DNA from: Toxorhynchites rutilus septentrionalis
Taxonomy: Eukaryota; Arthropoda; Insecta; Diptera; Culicidae
Length of the DNA stretch: 64,000 nt
NCBI RefSeq assembly: GCF_029784135.1
Contig: NC_073746.1
Coordinates: forward strand, 63,676,763 to 63,740,762
Reading direction: 5' to 3'
Positions 44,741 to 56,717 of this stretch are shown one piece after another (position 1 is the stretch's first letter; each line of letters begins with the position of its first letter). The notes under the pieces are model-generated. The model was not told where the DNA came from, searched no databases, and worked only from the letters and a program-made list of their open reading frames with translations. A program made the position numbers and the translations under genes.

Positions 44741-45412
44741 CCAAATTTGATGGATTAGAGTTCAGAAAAGTTTTTTACAGGCCGAACTGAAAGGAGTATT
44801 TAGCGAAAATCGTGGTGTCGATGATAATTCGATACCGATAGGTGCCATGGATATGGATTTCATAATGAAAAATATGAAATATATGACATGATGTAGTGAA
44901 TATATCCCCATATCGAAGAAATCACTTTGATGAAACTGTTTACCGTTTGTCGTTTTTAATTGTTGGGAAAGGGCATTATTTCTGCTGACTAAATTCCAAG
45001 AAAAAATCCATTCCTTCTTTAAGCGTGATTCATTCTGCTTCGGATCAACGGAACAGTATGATAATCATTTCGTACAAAAGATAAAATTTCCAAGAGTTAT
45101 ATGATTGCTATTTATTGAGTCGAAAAATTGTTTCAATAGCTTAATGATAGCTTCGAAACAGGTTATTGAAATCATTCGTATCCGTATGTAGCGCGCCCAC
45201 TTGGAAACCCATTAATCTTATTGGAATGTAAGATGGGGAAGCTCATACTTACGTCTATGCATTATGCTGTACACTACAGACTTTTTTTTCCGTACTGATT
45301 AAGAAGCCGACCGAACTATCGGTCGACAAGTCAGTCTGCAGTCGGCGAGGGCTCTTAATTTCGTTTTTGCAGGCCGAACCGAAAAAAATTCAGTCGAGTT
45401 AACTCTTTTTTA

Positions 45413-45637
45413 CAGTAATGCTTTTGAATCCGGACACTTTGCATTACATTCAATATCATACCACAGCCATAACATTTTTTTCATGTTGAATTTATGCGAT
45501 TAATAGTTGCTAATATAGTTACTGATAGTTTCTTGATAGTTACTAATCAATCGCATTAATTCAACATGCAGAAAATGTTGTGGCTGCGGTATGGTATTAT
45601 ATGTAACGCAAAGTGTCCGGATTCAAATACATTACTG
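45413..45637. mobile_element. Palindromic MITE, TA-flanked
   Basis: CAGTAATG...CATTACTG with TA at 45411-45412 and 45638-45639. The arms (about 95 bp each, 45413-45505 and 45545-45637) are inverted copies over nearly their whole length (ccggacactttgc..., catgttgaatt...gcgatta), so the element can fold into one long hairpin. No coding. The form is that of a Tc1/pogo-type MITE. Confidence 0.75.
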
Positions 45638-45786
45638 TATACTTACTTCGATGTTATTCGTTTCTCTCTCAGGGTAAGCAACGAAGGGTGGGGTTTAGAT
45701 TCTATACTTTTATGGTTTATAAAATGACGATTCCTTTGCTTTCGTTCATTTCTTACTCTACTCTCGCACCGTGACGACTCGTTTGT

Positions 45787-46144
45787 TTGGGACCAAGCAG
45801 ATAGCTAGTTAGTCTTTCAGTGGTAAGGCACATGAAACCAGCTCGGATAAGCGCACCAGCCGCAGGATAGGTGAAGAAGCCACATCGCTATCGACCGGGA
45901 ACTTTGCGTGAAATTCATCGCTATCGGAAGTCGACCGAATTGCTGATCCGCAAGCTACCTTTGCAGCTTTTGGATCGTGGAATTGCTCAGGACTTCAAAA
46001 CAGACTTGCGCTTCCAAAGTTCCGCGGTTATGACGCTGCAGGAGGCTTATTCGAAGATACCAATTTGTGTGCTATCCACGCAAAACGCGTCACATCATGC
46101 CCAAGGACATTCAGCTGGCCCATCGAATCCAAGGAAAGGGTGCT
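45787..46144 (+). pseudogene. Histone H3 pseudogene, copy 3
   Basis: Direct copy relative to copy 2, 1.4 kb away. TAG again at Lys9; Lys14 is AAG as in copy 1. It reads [40 protein letters not shown] and [16 protein letters not shown], then the same LVGLF-region deletion. The stem-loop is at 46169-46184. Confidence 0.85.
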
Positions 46145-46168
46145 ATATTAGCTTAGCATATAATCAAC

Positions 46169-46184
46169 GGCCCTTTTCAGGGCT
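46169..46184 (+). other. Histone stem-loop of H3 copy 3
   Basis: GGCCCTTTTCAGGGCT followed by CCAAA; the outermost pair is G-T. Confidence 0.75.
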
Positions 46185-47332
46185 CCAAATTTGATGGATT
46201 AGAGTTTAGAAAAGTTTTTTACAGGCCAAACTAAAACGAGAATTTTCGTTTGGATGCCATACAGCATCGAGAAAATTCCGGAAAGATCTAATCGTTGCTG
46301 AAAAATAATCTGCCAGTTCCCTGGGAATTGAAGAATACATCCATGCGAAAGAGTTTATTTTAATGTTTTCAAATTATATGGCGAACACAGCGACCAAATA
46401 CATTTGATTTCGTAATTTTTCAATCAAGTGTAATTAGCTGGAAAGCTTCTGAAGATTATTCTTTCCCATCAGTAGGATATTTTCGTATCCAATATTGGAT
46501 GCATAACATGAAAAACGGAAAATGTTTCGTATCGCGAAAATTATATAATTTTCAATCGACTCAGTCGCCGAAATTTTCATACTCAGAGAGTTCATTCTCC
46601 TCTAGTTTGCCTTCCAAATTGCCATCGTAAACCACACCTTCTCTCGATTCAATCACGCACGAAAAGCATACTGAAATGATATTCAACATCGTTACTGAAC
46701 GAGCTGAACGGCGAGGGATCGAGGGATTCATTACCTGGCCTGACCTGACCTGAAATGCAATCAGTTTGTTTTAACTGTGAGGGAGCGCAGAAAAGCCGAT
46801 GCTGATACTCTCGTGACCAAGAGAGTATCAGCATCGAAATACGGTTCCTCGGGAAGACATAGAAGCAGCCGCCACACCCACACACATACACGCGCGCAAC
46901 TCTTTTCATTTGCTGGTTATCGAGAGGAAACCTGGAAAGAAATGATCGTTGCTGAAAAATAATCTGCCAGTTCCCCTTGGAATTGAAAATTACATTCAAG
47001 CGAGTTTATTTTAATGTTTTCTATCCATATAATACTGCGACCACATACATTTGGTTTTGTGATTTGTCAATCAAGTGCAGTTAGCAGGAAAGCTTCTGAA
47101 GATTATTCTTCAGAACAAGGTTTTTTGTATCCAATATTGGATGCATAAAACCTTGAGTCTCCAACGTAACACTCTCGTTTTTTAAGCCACCCAAATATTT
47201 ATTTATTCATTCATTCAGGATGGATTTAGATTCAACTTCAAACAAATGATCTCTAAATCAACGATAGTCCTACGTCACCCTTGCGGTTATACCATAGATA
47301 TAACCCACTTCCTGTTTTTTATTTGTTCAGTA

Positions 47333-47821
47333 GGGTAACCATTTTCATTGTAGGGTTGTCCGAAAAAACACCTTTTTCCTGTTTTTTTCCCAAAAATGAC
47401 TTTTTAAATTAAAGCCAATCGCCTGGTCTCTTTTGAAAAAATATTACACCAGCAGAAAATTGTTTCTCGTTATTAATGATTGTATTCATAACTCAAAAAC
47501 GAAAAAAAAACGCCTCTCTGGTTTCGACATATGCTATGTGAAAAATCCTCAGCTTTCCCGAAAAAATATTAAAAAATATAACGCATTTGGTTCCGAGACT
47601 ATGAAAACAATAAAAAAACGAATACAATCAATAATAACGAGAGCAGAATTCAAACTTTCTGCAGGTATAGTTTTTTTTTTCAAAGAAGACCAGGTGATTG
47701 GCTTTAAATTGAAAGGCCAATCATCTGAATTGGTTGAGTAGTTCAAAAGTGATGAATTTTTGGAAAAAAAAAGAGGAAAAAGTTGATTCTTCGGACAACC
47801 CTAAAACGGAAATGGCCACCC
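47333..47821. mobile_element. TIR element with 50-bp ends
   Basis: GGGTAACCATTTTCATTGTA (left) pairs with the right end, which read inward is GGGTGGCCATTTCCGTTTTA, both continuing to AGGGTTGTCCGAA. TA lies outside each (47331-47332 and 47822-47823). A 102-codon frame inside (47433-47741) is basic and repetitive and matches no domain I know. It sits just beyond the right end of long repeat B. Confidence 0.65.
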
Positions 47822-48554
47822 TAATGAAAAAAAAATAAAAATCCGGGTCAAATGTTTTGCGATGAAGAACAAAACTACAAATTTTCACGAAAATCTGAGA
47901 ACCACTGTATCGGTTTGGCATGGAATGGCTGCCTATTTGACTGATCAAAATTTATCCCTCATTTCCGAAATATTATTGGCTCAAAACTCCTCTCTTCCAA
48001 GTGCACGGACATGGAACTTGGACTTTTAAGAAGAACACAAGACACTGAGGCTCTTCCATAATTGTTACACACTCGAACTTTCAGTATAGAAATTGTAAAT
48101 AAGGATAGATATTGATAGTATAGAAAATCATAACAAATATTGTGTATGCCATCCTTCTCAAGTTGGCTTAATCACTAGTGATACAGTGAGTAACAAAGAA
48201 GAATACTGCAGTCGTTCGCTAACTGGACCTGCTTTAACTGGACTGCTTTTTAGCTGGTCGAACGTAAACTGGGCTGTTGCCCGGTTAAAAAGCAGCAATG
48301 TGTAAATAATTGACGTCATATTCAATGTAAAATCTTCCTGTGAGGGTATTCGAATGTAATGAATTTGATGAAAATTGACATTATTTTGGCAGCACAAAAA
48401 TATTGATTAAATTACAGAAAGATAATATTCCCAAATTATATCTTATACCTGTTGACGGACTCAACGTAAAACTTCCAATCCGTTCAGTGTAAACCTTTTG
48501 TTTGTCCCATTCCACGATACAGTGTTTGTTGATGACACTCGAGTTTGGGATCTA

Positions 48555-49300
48555 AACGATGGATCTACTTTTAGTAATTATTGATTGTAGTCGTTTTCTA
48601 CTATTTTCATGGCTTTGAACTAGAGGGTGCTATATTTTTTATATTTTTTCTTGAAAACTGAGGATTTTTTACATGACATATCTTGATATCAGAGATGCTA
48701 TTTTTCGTTTTTGAGATATAATTTTTCATAGTTAACCGGTGGTCCAAAAAATCATTTCTGCCCTTTTATCCAAAAATGACTTTTTGCAAAAAAATCATAA
48801 AATTTGAACTACTGAACCGATTTAGATAGGTGACATATTAAATTGAAGCCAATAAGCTAAACTTCTTTGGAAAAATATCATATCGTTAAGATCGAATTCT
48901 AGTCGCATATGTCTAGTCTAGTCACAGGAATATAACGAAGACTTGGAACATGTTAAATTTGCAAAAATAATAACTCAAAAACAAAAAAATAGCATCTCTG
49001 ATATCGAGATATATTATGTAAAAATTCTCAGCTTTTCAGAAAAAATAAAAAAAATATATAGCGCCCTCTAGTCCAAAGCCAAGAAAACAATAAAAAACGA
49101 CTACAATCAATAATTACGAAAATAAAATCTGTTTTTTTTATAATTTCAATATTTTTAAATGAAGGCTAGCTAATTGGCTTCAATTTGATATATCGATAAT
49201 CCAAATAGGTTTAGTGGTTCGAAATTGATGAACTTTGATATTTTTGGGAAAAAGTGAAAAAATATTTTTCCGGACCACCCTAAAATGGAAACGGGCACCC
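48555..49300. repeat. Foldback repeat related to the element at 47333
   Basis: 48560-48740 (gattgtagtcgttttctact...gatgctatttttcg) recurs inverted at 48955-49130, and 'ggtggtccaaaaaatc' (48742) pairs with 'ggaccaccc' (49272). The interior matches 47480-47700 in places. It looks like a diverged copy with an extra inverted arm. Confidence 0.55.
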
Positions 49301-49399
49301 TAATAAAAAAAATAAAAAAATATGGGTTTTCTGTTTTGAGATGAATTACCACTTTCGACGAGAATCTGAGAACCACTATATCGGTTTGGCATGGAATGG

Positions 49400-52300
49400 C
49401 TGAGCTACAGTGCTATTTTGCGTGTCAAAAATTGTAATTTCATTGTTTTACTAATGATTGTTATCTTAAAATGTCGAAATATACAGGAGAAATATGGTAT
49501 GTCACGTTTCTCGACAAAAACCATATAAATCGACTAACTATTCATAAAGAGTCACTTGACCCGCTGTGGTAGGAATAGGTATACATGAAACATCGGTAGG
49601 TTTAGTGTTAATTACTTAATGCAAGCAGTTCTAACTCTAGGAGACGATCTGGCGGAGTGGTAACATCCATACCTCTCACAGACAGTCAGACAGAAGTGAC
49701 AGAAGTTCTGACTCTAACCTATTTTTTGTAAATATTCTGTTATTCCTATTAAAACTTATCATTGAGCAAGTCCATGCCAAATCGACCGGCCACTGACCCT
49801 CTCCGATTTTTTTTTAAATCTGATACTTATGATGGAAACTACCTAAAATCACAATTTTCATTATAATAAGACCAATAGAGTGCCAATGAAAATGGCCATC
49901 TCGAATTTTCAAAGGGAACTTGATTGAAAATGTTGATTCCCACAAAAAACTACTACTAAAAACTACAAATGTCTTCAAATTACATGAAACGTCGAGATCT
50001 ACAGTCACCTAAAAAAAAATTTATGTCAAAAGTCGACACTTCGGGTGATTTTTCGATTTTTATAAAACATAAATTTTGACATCTGCGACCAATGAGATAC
50101 ATATAGAGGTGGAGCAGTAGGCGAAGTGTATCTGTATTGGCAAACAAAATATCGTATCGTAATTATTTGCATTCAATATGGAATGTATATAGAAGAAACA
50201 CAACAATGTTGAGAGTACTCACGGTTGCATGATAATTTGAGCCAAAGTTCTCATGAAATCATTCAACTGGTTGTTTTTTGACAGATGACAATTATGTCGT
50301 GGCTTATTCATGTGGCAAAAAGGTCCAGAGAGCAGTCGTATGCTTAGTTCTCGAAAACAGTAACATTTTCGGTGAAATTTTGATTAATTGGCGATTATTA
50401 TCTCACAACATACACACCGACACTGAGCGCATTCGAAAAATCAACTTCATAACGGTAAAATAATGAAACTTTGTTTGTTTCCATGAACATGGGGAGCGAA
50501 AATGCCGCATGGAAATATTACTTTTATCCGTCTTTTTCGACGTGATTTCACTAATATTCACTCCACGCTATCACATTAGCCTCATAGTCAGCAGGAGCTC
50601 TACAAAAATGAACGTTTTTAATTGATAAATTACTTCCTGAAAATAGCATTTTCACGTGAACGCGGTGGGCAATCAAAGATAAACACAACGACTGACGTCA
50701 CTATTTGCGAAATAGTTATGGCAGCGCATGCTATGTCGCTCGAAACTCGACCATCTTCATTACCTTTTTTCCAGGACATTGATCAGCGACAATAGTAAAT
50801 GAAGTCCGAATGAGCTAATATTTTGCATGGGGTATTTTATTGTGAAAAACAACACTCCGCAGTAAGTCCCGTACGAGTAATCGATAGGACGATTGTCATT
50901 GGCACCCTAAACCAATCTGTGAATATTCCATGTTTTTGTTTGAACTCGAACATGATTTTCGCTAGTGTGAAATGCCTATCCCAAACATGAACAAAAATAC
51001 ACAAACATAAACATGTGTGAACAAACACCATGTTTATAATTCAAGAACATCATGTACAAACATTACACCCGATGTCGCAGTATTCATTGCTTTCGTTTCG
51101 TTTCCTTTCATGCACGGTAAAAAATAATTTCTCTAAAACATTTCTTTGTAGAGCACTTTTGAGTATGATTATTAACCTTAGCCATTCCGTGAAAAGAAAA
51201 CATTTCCTGAATAGAAATAAGCTTTCTATGATTTTTTTTTCTCCGTGCATGTTGCCAATTGAAGTCTGAGGAACCAAGTGCACAGTGGGGCGACGTCATA
51301 CAAATACTGGCCAATTAAATAAATACCCAAAAATTAGTTTTAGATGCAGTTTCAGGAAAGTTCACCCTATTCTTGGTTTATTTATGTGGGTAACTAAACA
51401 TCTCCGCCACGCTCTATTAAATTTTAGTACTTGTTGAAAAAGCTGATAATAGCCGATGTTACATAAATTCAATTTATAAATTGATGCGTGGACTAAATAT
51501 TGACATTAATTGTGAAGAACTCTGATATCAATTGATGCTTCTTTTGTTCAGAACAGATTTAGAGGTGTGTTTTTTGCCCAACATTTTAGATGAAGCACCC
51601 ATTGTCATGATAAATGCTTCCCTTCCCTTTTCATATCAACACACCAACACACCGTGTGTTGAGTGGTGGTAGTGTGGTGTCCAATTCGCTTCTTTTACTC
51701 TACACACTGCTTTTGCTTGGGATGAAAATGCGAGAGAAACTGAACATCATGTTTGAACATCATATGAAACAAACATGTCACATTTTTAAACAACGGGTAC
51801 GAAAAAATAATGTTGGTCTGCAAACATAAAACTGCGAGAGTAGGGCGAACATTGTTCGTCTCGTACCCAGTGTTTAATGTGAAACACGGAAGACTGCCCT
51901 AAACCATACGTTTTGCCTTGTATTCCGAAAAAAAAGTCCCAGAGTGTCGATTTTTGACAATTTTTGTCGAGATGACAGCAGATTTCGACGTTTCGTTTAA
52001 TTTGAAGACATTTGGCATAAAAAATGTTTCGAAAAACCCAATTTCCTATACTCCCCCCATGGGTGATTTTTCGGCATAGGTCACTTTTTTCCCATACATC
52101 CATTGGCATTCCACTGATCAATTTAAATTACTTTAAATTTTTGAAAAGGGCGTATTCAAAATCATTGTTCTTTCTTTCGGAAAAAAGTAACTCCATTTCC
52201 AGATGTCTGATTGAAATAAGATGTTTGAAAAGGTTAATGGAAAATCAACGAACTATTTAGAAAAAAATACACTGTCAAAAAATCTTATTCAAAAGTTTAA

Positions 52301-55300
52301 TTTAATATTAAAAACTTTTATATCTCAAAACACCCCCCTTCGATATTTTGTATTTTTTTTTTTTTTTGAAAGCCCTCCTAATTTAACAAAGTTTGATGAA
52401 TAGTGGTGTCGTGACGAACTTCTCAAAATAGAGATATAGTTTTTTGAAATTCAAAAATTTGTTCGGTTACCTTCTCAGGTTTCCCGAAGATGATGGACCG
52501 AAAGTTACGAATAATAGTTAATTCTATAGTTAATTTTGTTTCATTTAAAAAAAAAAATACCCCAAAAGATGAGTCCCACGTGATCAATACTTCTCTGCTT
52601 CTCTATTTGCCCGTCTTTTGGTAGAGGACTTTTTTTCACCTTTGTGCAATTTGGTTGGTTCAGGTCAATCACGGAGAGCAACTACGAATTGTACAGTCTA
52701 CCCAAGCTCAAGCTCATTCCGAGAGCGTCTTTGAATTCCGTACGTAGCTCGACAAACAGTGCAATCATTTGAACATTGTAGAACCAAAATCTAGAACGTG
52801 TTAGTAATATGAATGAGCTGATTTCAATAGACAATATTCAAGTACACCGTACAATACTGAAAAAAATAAATTAGTTCAACCTGTCATAATATCGAAGATA
52901 AAATGGTCGGTTTTAAGTTAAACCGAACCATATGACATTTATCTGATTTCGAGAAAAACGAGTATCAAGTTTGGTGCTATAAGGGGTTTTCGTTGAGCAT
53001 TCAAAACAATTTCGATACGTTATTCCTACTGTACGCGTGATTTTCCAAATCAGATAAATGTGGTATGTAGCTTACGAAATGCTTAACCAATTGCAACCAA
53101 CATCTCGAAATTTATAATTTTGCGACTTGGTCCGCTCTAACTTAACACCGACCAAATGTCGCTGTAATTTTCTACGTCCGACAGAGAAGTTTTCCAAATC
53201 GATCTACTTACGGTGATCAGTATTGCTGGGAAGACTGACATGGAAGCTGGCGTAAGGCAAACCGCATGATTGTTTTTTCTGAATCCACTCAATCACAAGG
53301 ATTTGCGTTACGTGGAGCGGAAATCAAAGCGGAGAAACATGTTCCAATGTGTGGTAGGCCCAGAATGCTGCCTTGTGTTACACTAGATGAAGTGCTGAAT
53401 GGTCAGGGGCAAACGGAAATCACCTCAACGAAAACCTTGCGATCTGTTTAGAATAAATACTGTCATTCAGTGAGTCTGTACTCTGTCGCATGTCGAAGAA
53501 TGTCGGTTGTCCATTTTTCGGAGATGCTTTCGAAGTTCCCGCAGTTCGAACGTTCACAAAGGTTATTGAAAACAAAGATAGATGCTGAATTCGCAAAAAG
53601 TTTATAACATCTGGCCCAATGTTTCGTTGTTCAGAAGCTGTTACCACGCAAGGTTCACAAAAACAGAGTTCAACAAGTGAAACTCACAAGTCTAAAAGTC
53701 ATTGCTGGAGCGATGTTCTGGTTAATCATTAAATTGAACATTGCATAATGCAACACTCAGACTTAATTTGAAAACCCATTTGCACCCAAAAGTATGAATA
53801 ACATTTGCTAGCAATGAGATGGAATTAAGTGTGATGATGTCATTTTGATGTGAAATTGTCTACTTGATTGGCGTCTCCATTTTTTGGACATTGACTGCAC
53901 AATTTATATGACGTGAGACAGTCAGCGGAAATAACAAACATAGATTGGTCAGTAGAAAGAAAGATACAAATACAAATGTAAAGAAAAAAAATTTTCTTGT
54001 TTACGTACTTATTTTGGACGACTACGGAAACATTTATATCTATCAATCGTTGATTTTCCCAAAATGTTGTAAACCACCAAACGCTCCCATTAAACTCATT
54101 CATCCTTGGATTCAAAGCATCTACAACAATAGAGCAGCATCTTGCAAGTCCTTAATCCAAGATGTTTCCAAATATTCGCTTGAACACGCTTTTTTTTTCC
54201 TGCTCTCTAGTCTTTCTCACTCTCTCGGAAAACTCGGAAAATGCAACAGAGAGTTTGCCAGCCAGTCAGCACCAATGTTGTGCAGAGAGGTCTGACCATC
54301 GTAGCATACAAACACTGTTGCAGTGATGATGTCACCCAGTCTTGAGCACAGAACAAAAATCAATGGAGTGGGCCGCGGAGTGACGTGTGTTTACTATTTT
54401 TTCGTACTAACACAGCTGAAGAGCCTCTTATTTTCCGACCTACAGAAACGTTGGCGACTAGCACGAAACGGAACTATGAGTACGCATTCACTTACACATA
54501 CAACGACACTTGGCTACTAACGCCACTTTTCGGCATCCAGACTGTGCTGTTCGCAGACAGGAAAATCCGAGAGTGCGGAAAAGTGCGTTTCGAGTGCTTC
54601 GCAACAGAGATTTGCAAGATTTCACCCATTTTCGTTCGACATTGTCCGTTCATCGGCGCTCTAGTGCACACCAACAGTTTGCGGGTAGAAAATTAATAGT
54701 GAAGGTGCATTTTTGTTCTCGATCGGTAGTACCATATTTTGGGTGTTTAAAGTTTAGACAAAGTAAGACTCTGCACTCCATCGGGACTGACAGGAACAGA
54801 GAGCAAGTTTTCTTTCCCTACTAACCACAACTACGGATGTTGCCCATTTCCAGCAGTAGTGGGCGAGAAAAAAGAATTACAAATTTCGAACACTTTCTCG
54901 TCTTCCAAATTGAAACGTGTTTTATGAAGTAAGAACCATGTTGAATCTGTGATTGTGAAAAAGTTATTCTGTGCTCAACATATTGTCGAAACGGATGGAA
55001 AAATGCATGTTGGGAATGATTGTGACCCAATGTGAAACATTGTATTTTATGCTGTGAAACAACGTTTCAATCGTCCGCTGAAAATATATCTTCCGAGTGA
55101 AATTAATTTCATTTCCCTTCCAATCGTGGTCACCAGCCAATCAAGTGTCGAATTTCCCACTCTAAAAATAGTTTCATTGTTTACAGAAGAAATGCCGTTT
55201 GCGAGGAAGCAAACCTCCGAACAGTAGCGGCAGAAACGGGGTCAGAAAAACAACATCCAGACTGTGAGATTAGTCACACGAACACACACACAATCCGGGA

Positions 55301-56430
55301 GCTGAAAGCATCCCGGAGCAAATCCTTGTGCCTGCCTACCTGCTTCAGATAACAACATCTATTCAGGATAGTGGTTTCCGTGAGAGAGAAAAACGCATTT
55401 ATGTCGCCTCCGGTCTGTGGGAGCGTCGGTATGTTTCCCCAACCATTGCACTGCCCACTGCTGCTGCTGCTTTCTCTACCTAACAGTGTTTAGTATCCCC
55501 CGATGGGTATATTCACCGAAGGGAAAATTTTACTTTCGTATCATTATCATACGTCAAGTTTCGTCGGACGGTTCCCATGCGTAACCAAAATTTGGCTGCG
55601 TACCGTTCCGAATGGATATGTCTGTTTGTTGAAACCGTGGTGCGCGTCGATGTGCGTTGGTTCTCCAGGATATGGAACATCTTTGCCCACTTGGGCATGG
55701 ACGAGAGAAAATCATAATGCTTGTGTGCGAAACGAAAACTGATGATGGGGTTAGAGCGTTGAAAAACAGATTTACAGTGTGGAAAACATGTTTCGGAATA
55801 GGTTTGTTGAAAATGCTTTCCGGGAACAGATATGAATCAAGCGCGATCAGAGTTTTTCTGGAAAAACGGTCACGCAAAATGACTACCACACTGTCTTCTG
55901 ATATCTATGTTATTTCGCCCGACTTTATTTTACGATCGCACGCAACTATTTTGCGGATTTTTTATATTGATTCCAGAAATAACTGTAGACGACGACGACG
56001 ACGACGATCATATCAAATAATATCTGTCAATCCAATAATTGAATGGTATTTACCTATTTAAAAAAAAAACTGTTGAAATTAATTTAAAAAAAGAAGAAAT
56101 TTAGGATTACCTAGAACACAAATAAAAACTTATTAGAGTAATTAATGAAAAACCATAAAGTAACAATTAAAAAAATGTAGAACTGCCAAGTGAGGGATAA
56201 TATAGTGAGGTCAAATATTCCCCTTCGTTGTTATTGTTTTCCTTTGTTCACGGAGACTTTACATCTTAAGATTTCCCCTTCGTTGCTCGTTGATAAGTTG
56301 CTCGTTATTGACAGCTCTGTTTGGGAAAGCACACAAATGGACAGAACAAATATATGAGGAAATGGGAATGCTTCCAATTTTCATCAATTTAAACCATATA
56401 CAGACTATGGGATTGTAATGTATAGCATAT
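49400..56430. other. Largely unique DNA, no certain gene
   Basis: Short frames only. A 'gggtgatttttcgg...cacttttttcccatacatccattg' repeat is at 52060-52110, with relatives near 50040 and 61360-61480. 53300-53457 is an open stretch (RPRMLPCVTLDEVLNGQGQ) with TAG then AATAAA, and a possible acceptor at about 53300. 54250-55750 is GC-richer and unique, possibly a regulatory or leader region. A GAC microsatellite lies at 55988-56006. Confidence 0.35.
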
Positions 56431-56442
56431 CAAACAAATCTT

Positions 56443-56717
56443 CTTCTTCTTCTTCAATGGCACTAACGTTCCTAGAGGAACTTCGCCGTCTCAACGTAGT
56501 ATTACTTGCGTCATTTTTATTAGTACTTAGTTGAGATTTCTATGCCAAATAACACGCCTTGAATGCATTCTGAGTGGCAAGCTCTAGAATACGCGTGATC
56601 ACAGTGCAAGTCGGAGGAAATTTCTTTGACGAAAAATTCCCCCGACCAGAACGGGAATCGAACCCGAACACCCGGCATGTTAGTTATGACGCTAACCACT
56701 CGGCCACGGGAGCACAA
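56443..56717 (-). mobile_element. tRNA-derived SINE, (GAA)n tail
   Basis: The minus strand has TGGCCGAGTGGTTAGCG (A box, 56690-56706) and GGTTCGATTCCC (B box, 56653-56664) in a tRNA-like head that keeps a clear fold. The body ends in 'gaacgttagtgccattgaa' and a (GAA)n tail. The 12-bp target duplication CAAACAAATCTT is at 56431-56442 and 56718-56729. The exact duplication and clean tRNA head suggest a fairly young insertion. Confidence 0.8.

Larger units (their letters stand above)
43505..44940. repeat. Large inverted repeat (about 700-bp arms)
   Basis: The left arm 43505-44200 and the right arm 44239-44940 are inverted copies, separated by about 38 bp (44201-44238). Each arm holds one H3 pseudogene, its promoter at the inner end and its stem-loop at the outer end. 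Transcription of both would diverge from the centre. Confidence 0.85.
42316..47276 (+). mobile_element. GACGTAG-family long repeat B with three H3 pseudogenes
   Basis: Ends as in long repeat A (GACGTAGGACTACGTC at 42316, tcctacgtcaccc at 47270). The promoter-like block is at 42566. The interior holds the H3 palindrome (43505-44940), a third H3 copy (45787), a palindromic MITE (45413) and copies of the 130-bp module. The flank right of 47276 (ttgcggttataccatagatataaccc) is shared with repeat A. Confidence 0.6.

Noticed and set aside
47433..47741. 102-codon frame inside the TIR element
   Set aside because: Low-complexity, Lys-rich, matches the decayed interior of the foldback at 48.9 kb, where it is broken; not a transposase.
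49645..49690. tRNA-like A box (tggcggagtggtaacat)
   Set aside because: No B box follows at the right distance and the sequence does not fold like a tRNA; at most a SINE scrap.
54385..54824. Overlapping 100-codon plus-strand frames
   Set aside because: Several frames are open at once in GC-richer DNA; none shows a domain, and there is no clear exon boundary.
55657..56061. 134-codon plus-strand frame
   Set aside because: Ends in a GAC microsatellite (RRRRRR) and has no recognisable motif; a minus-strand frame overlaps it.
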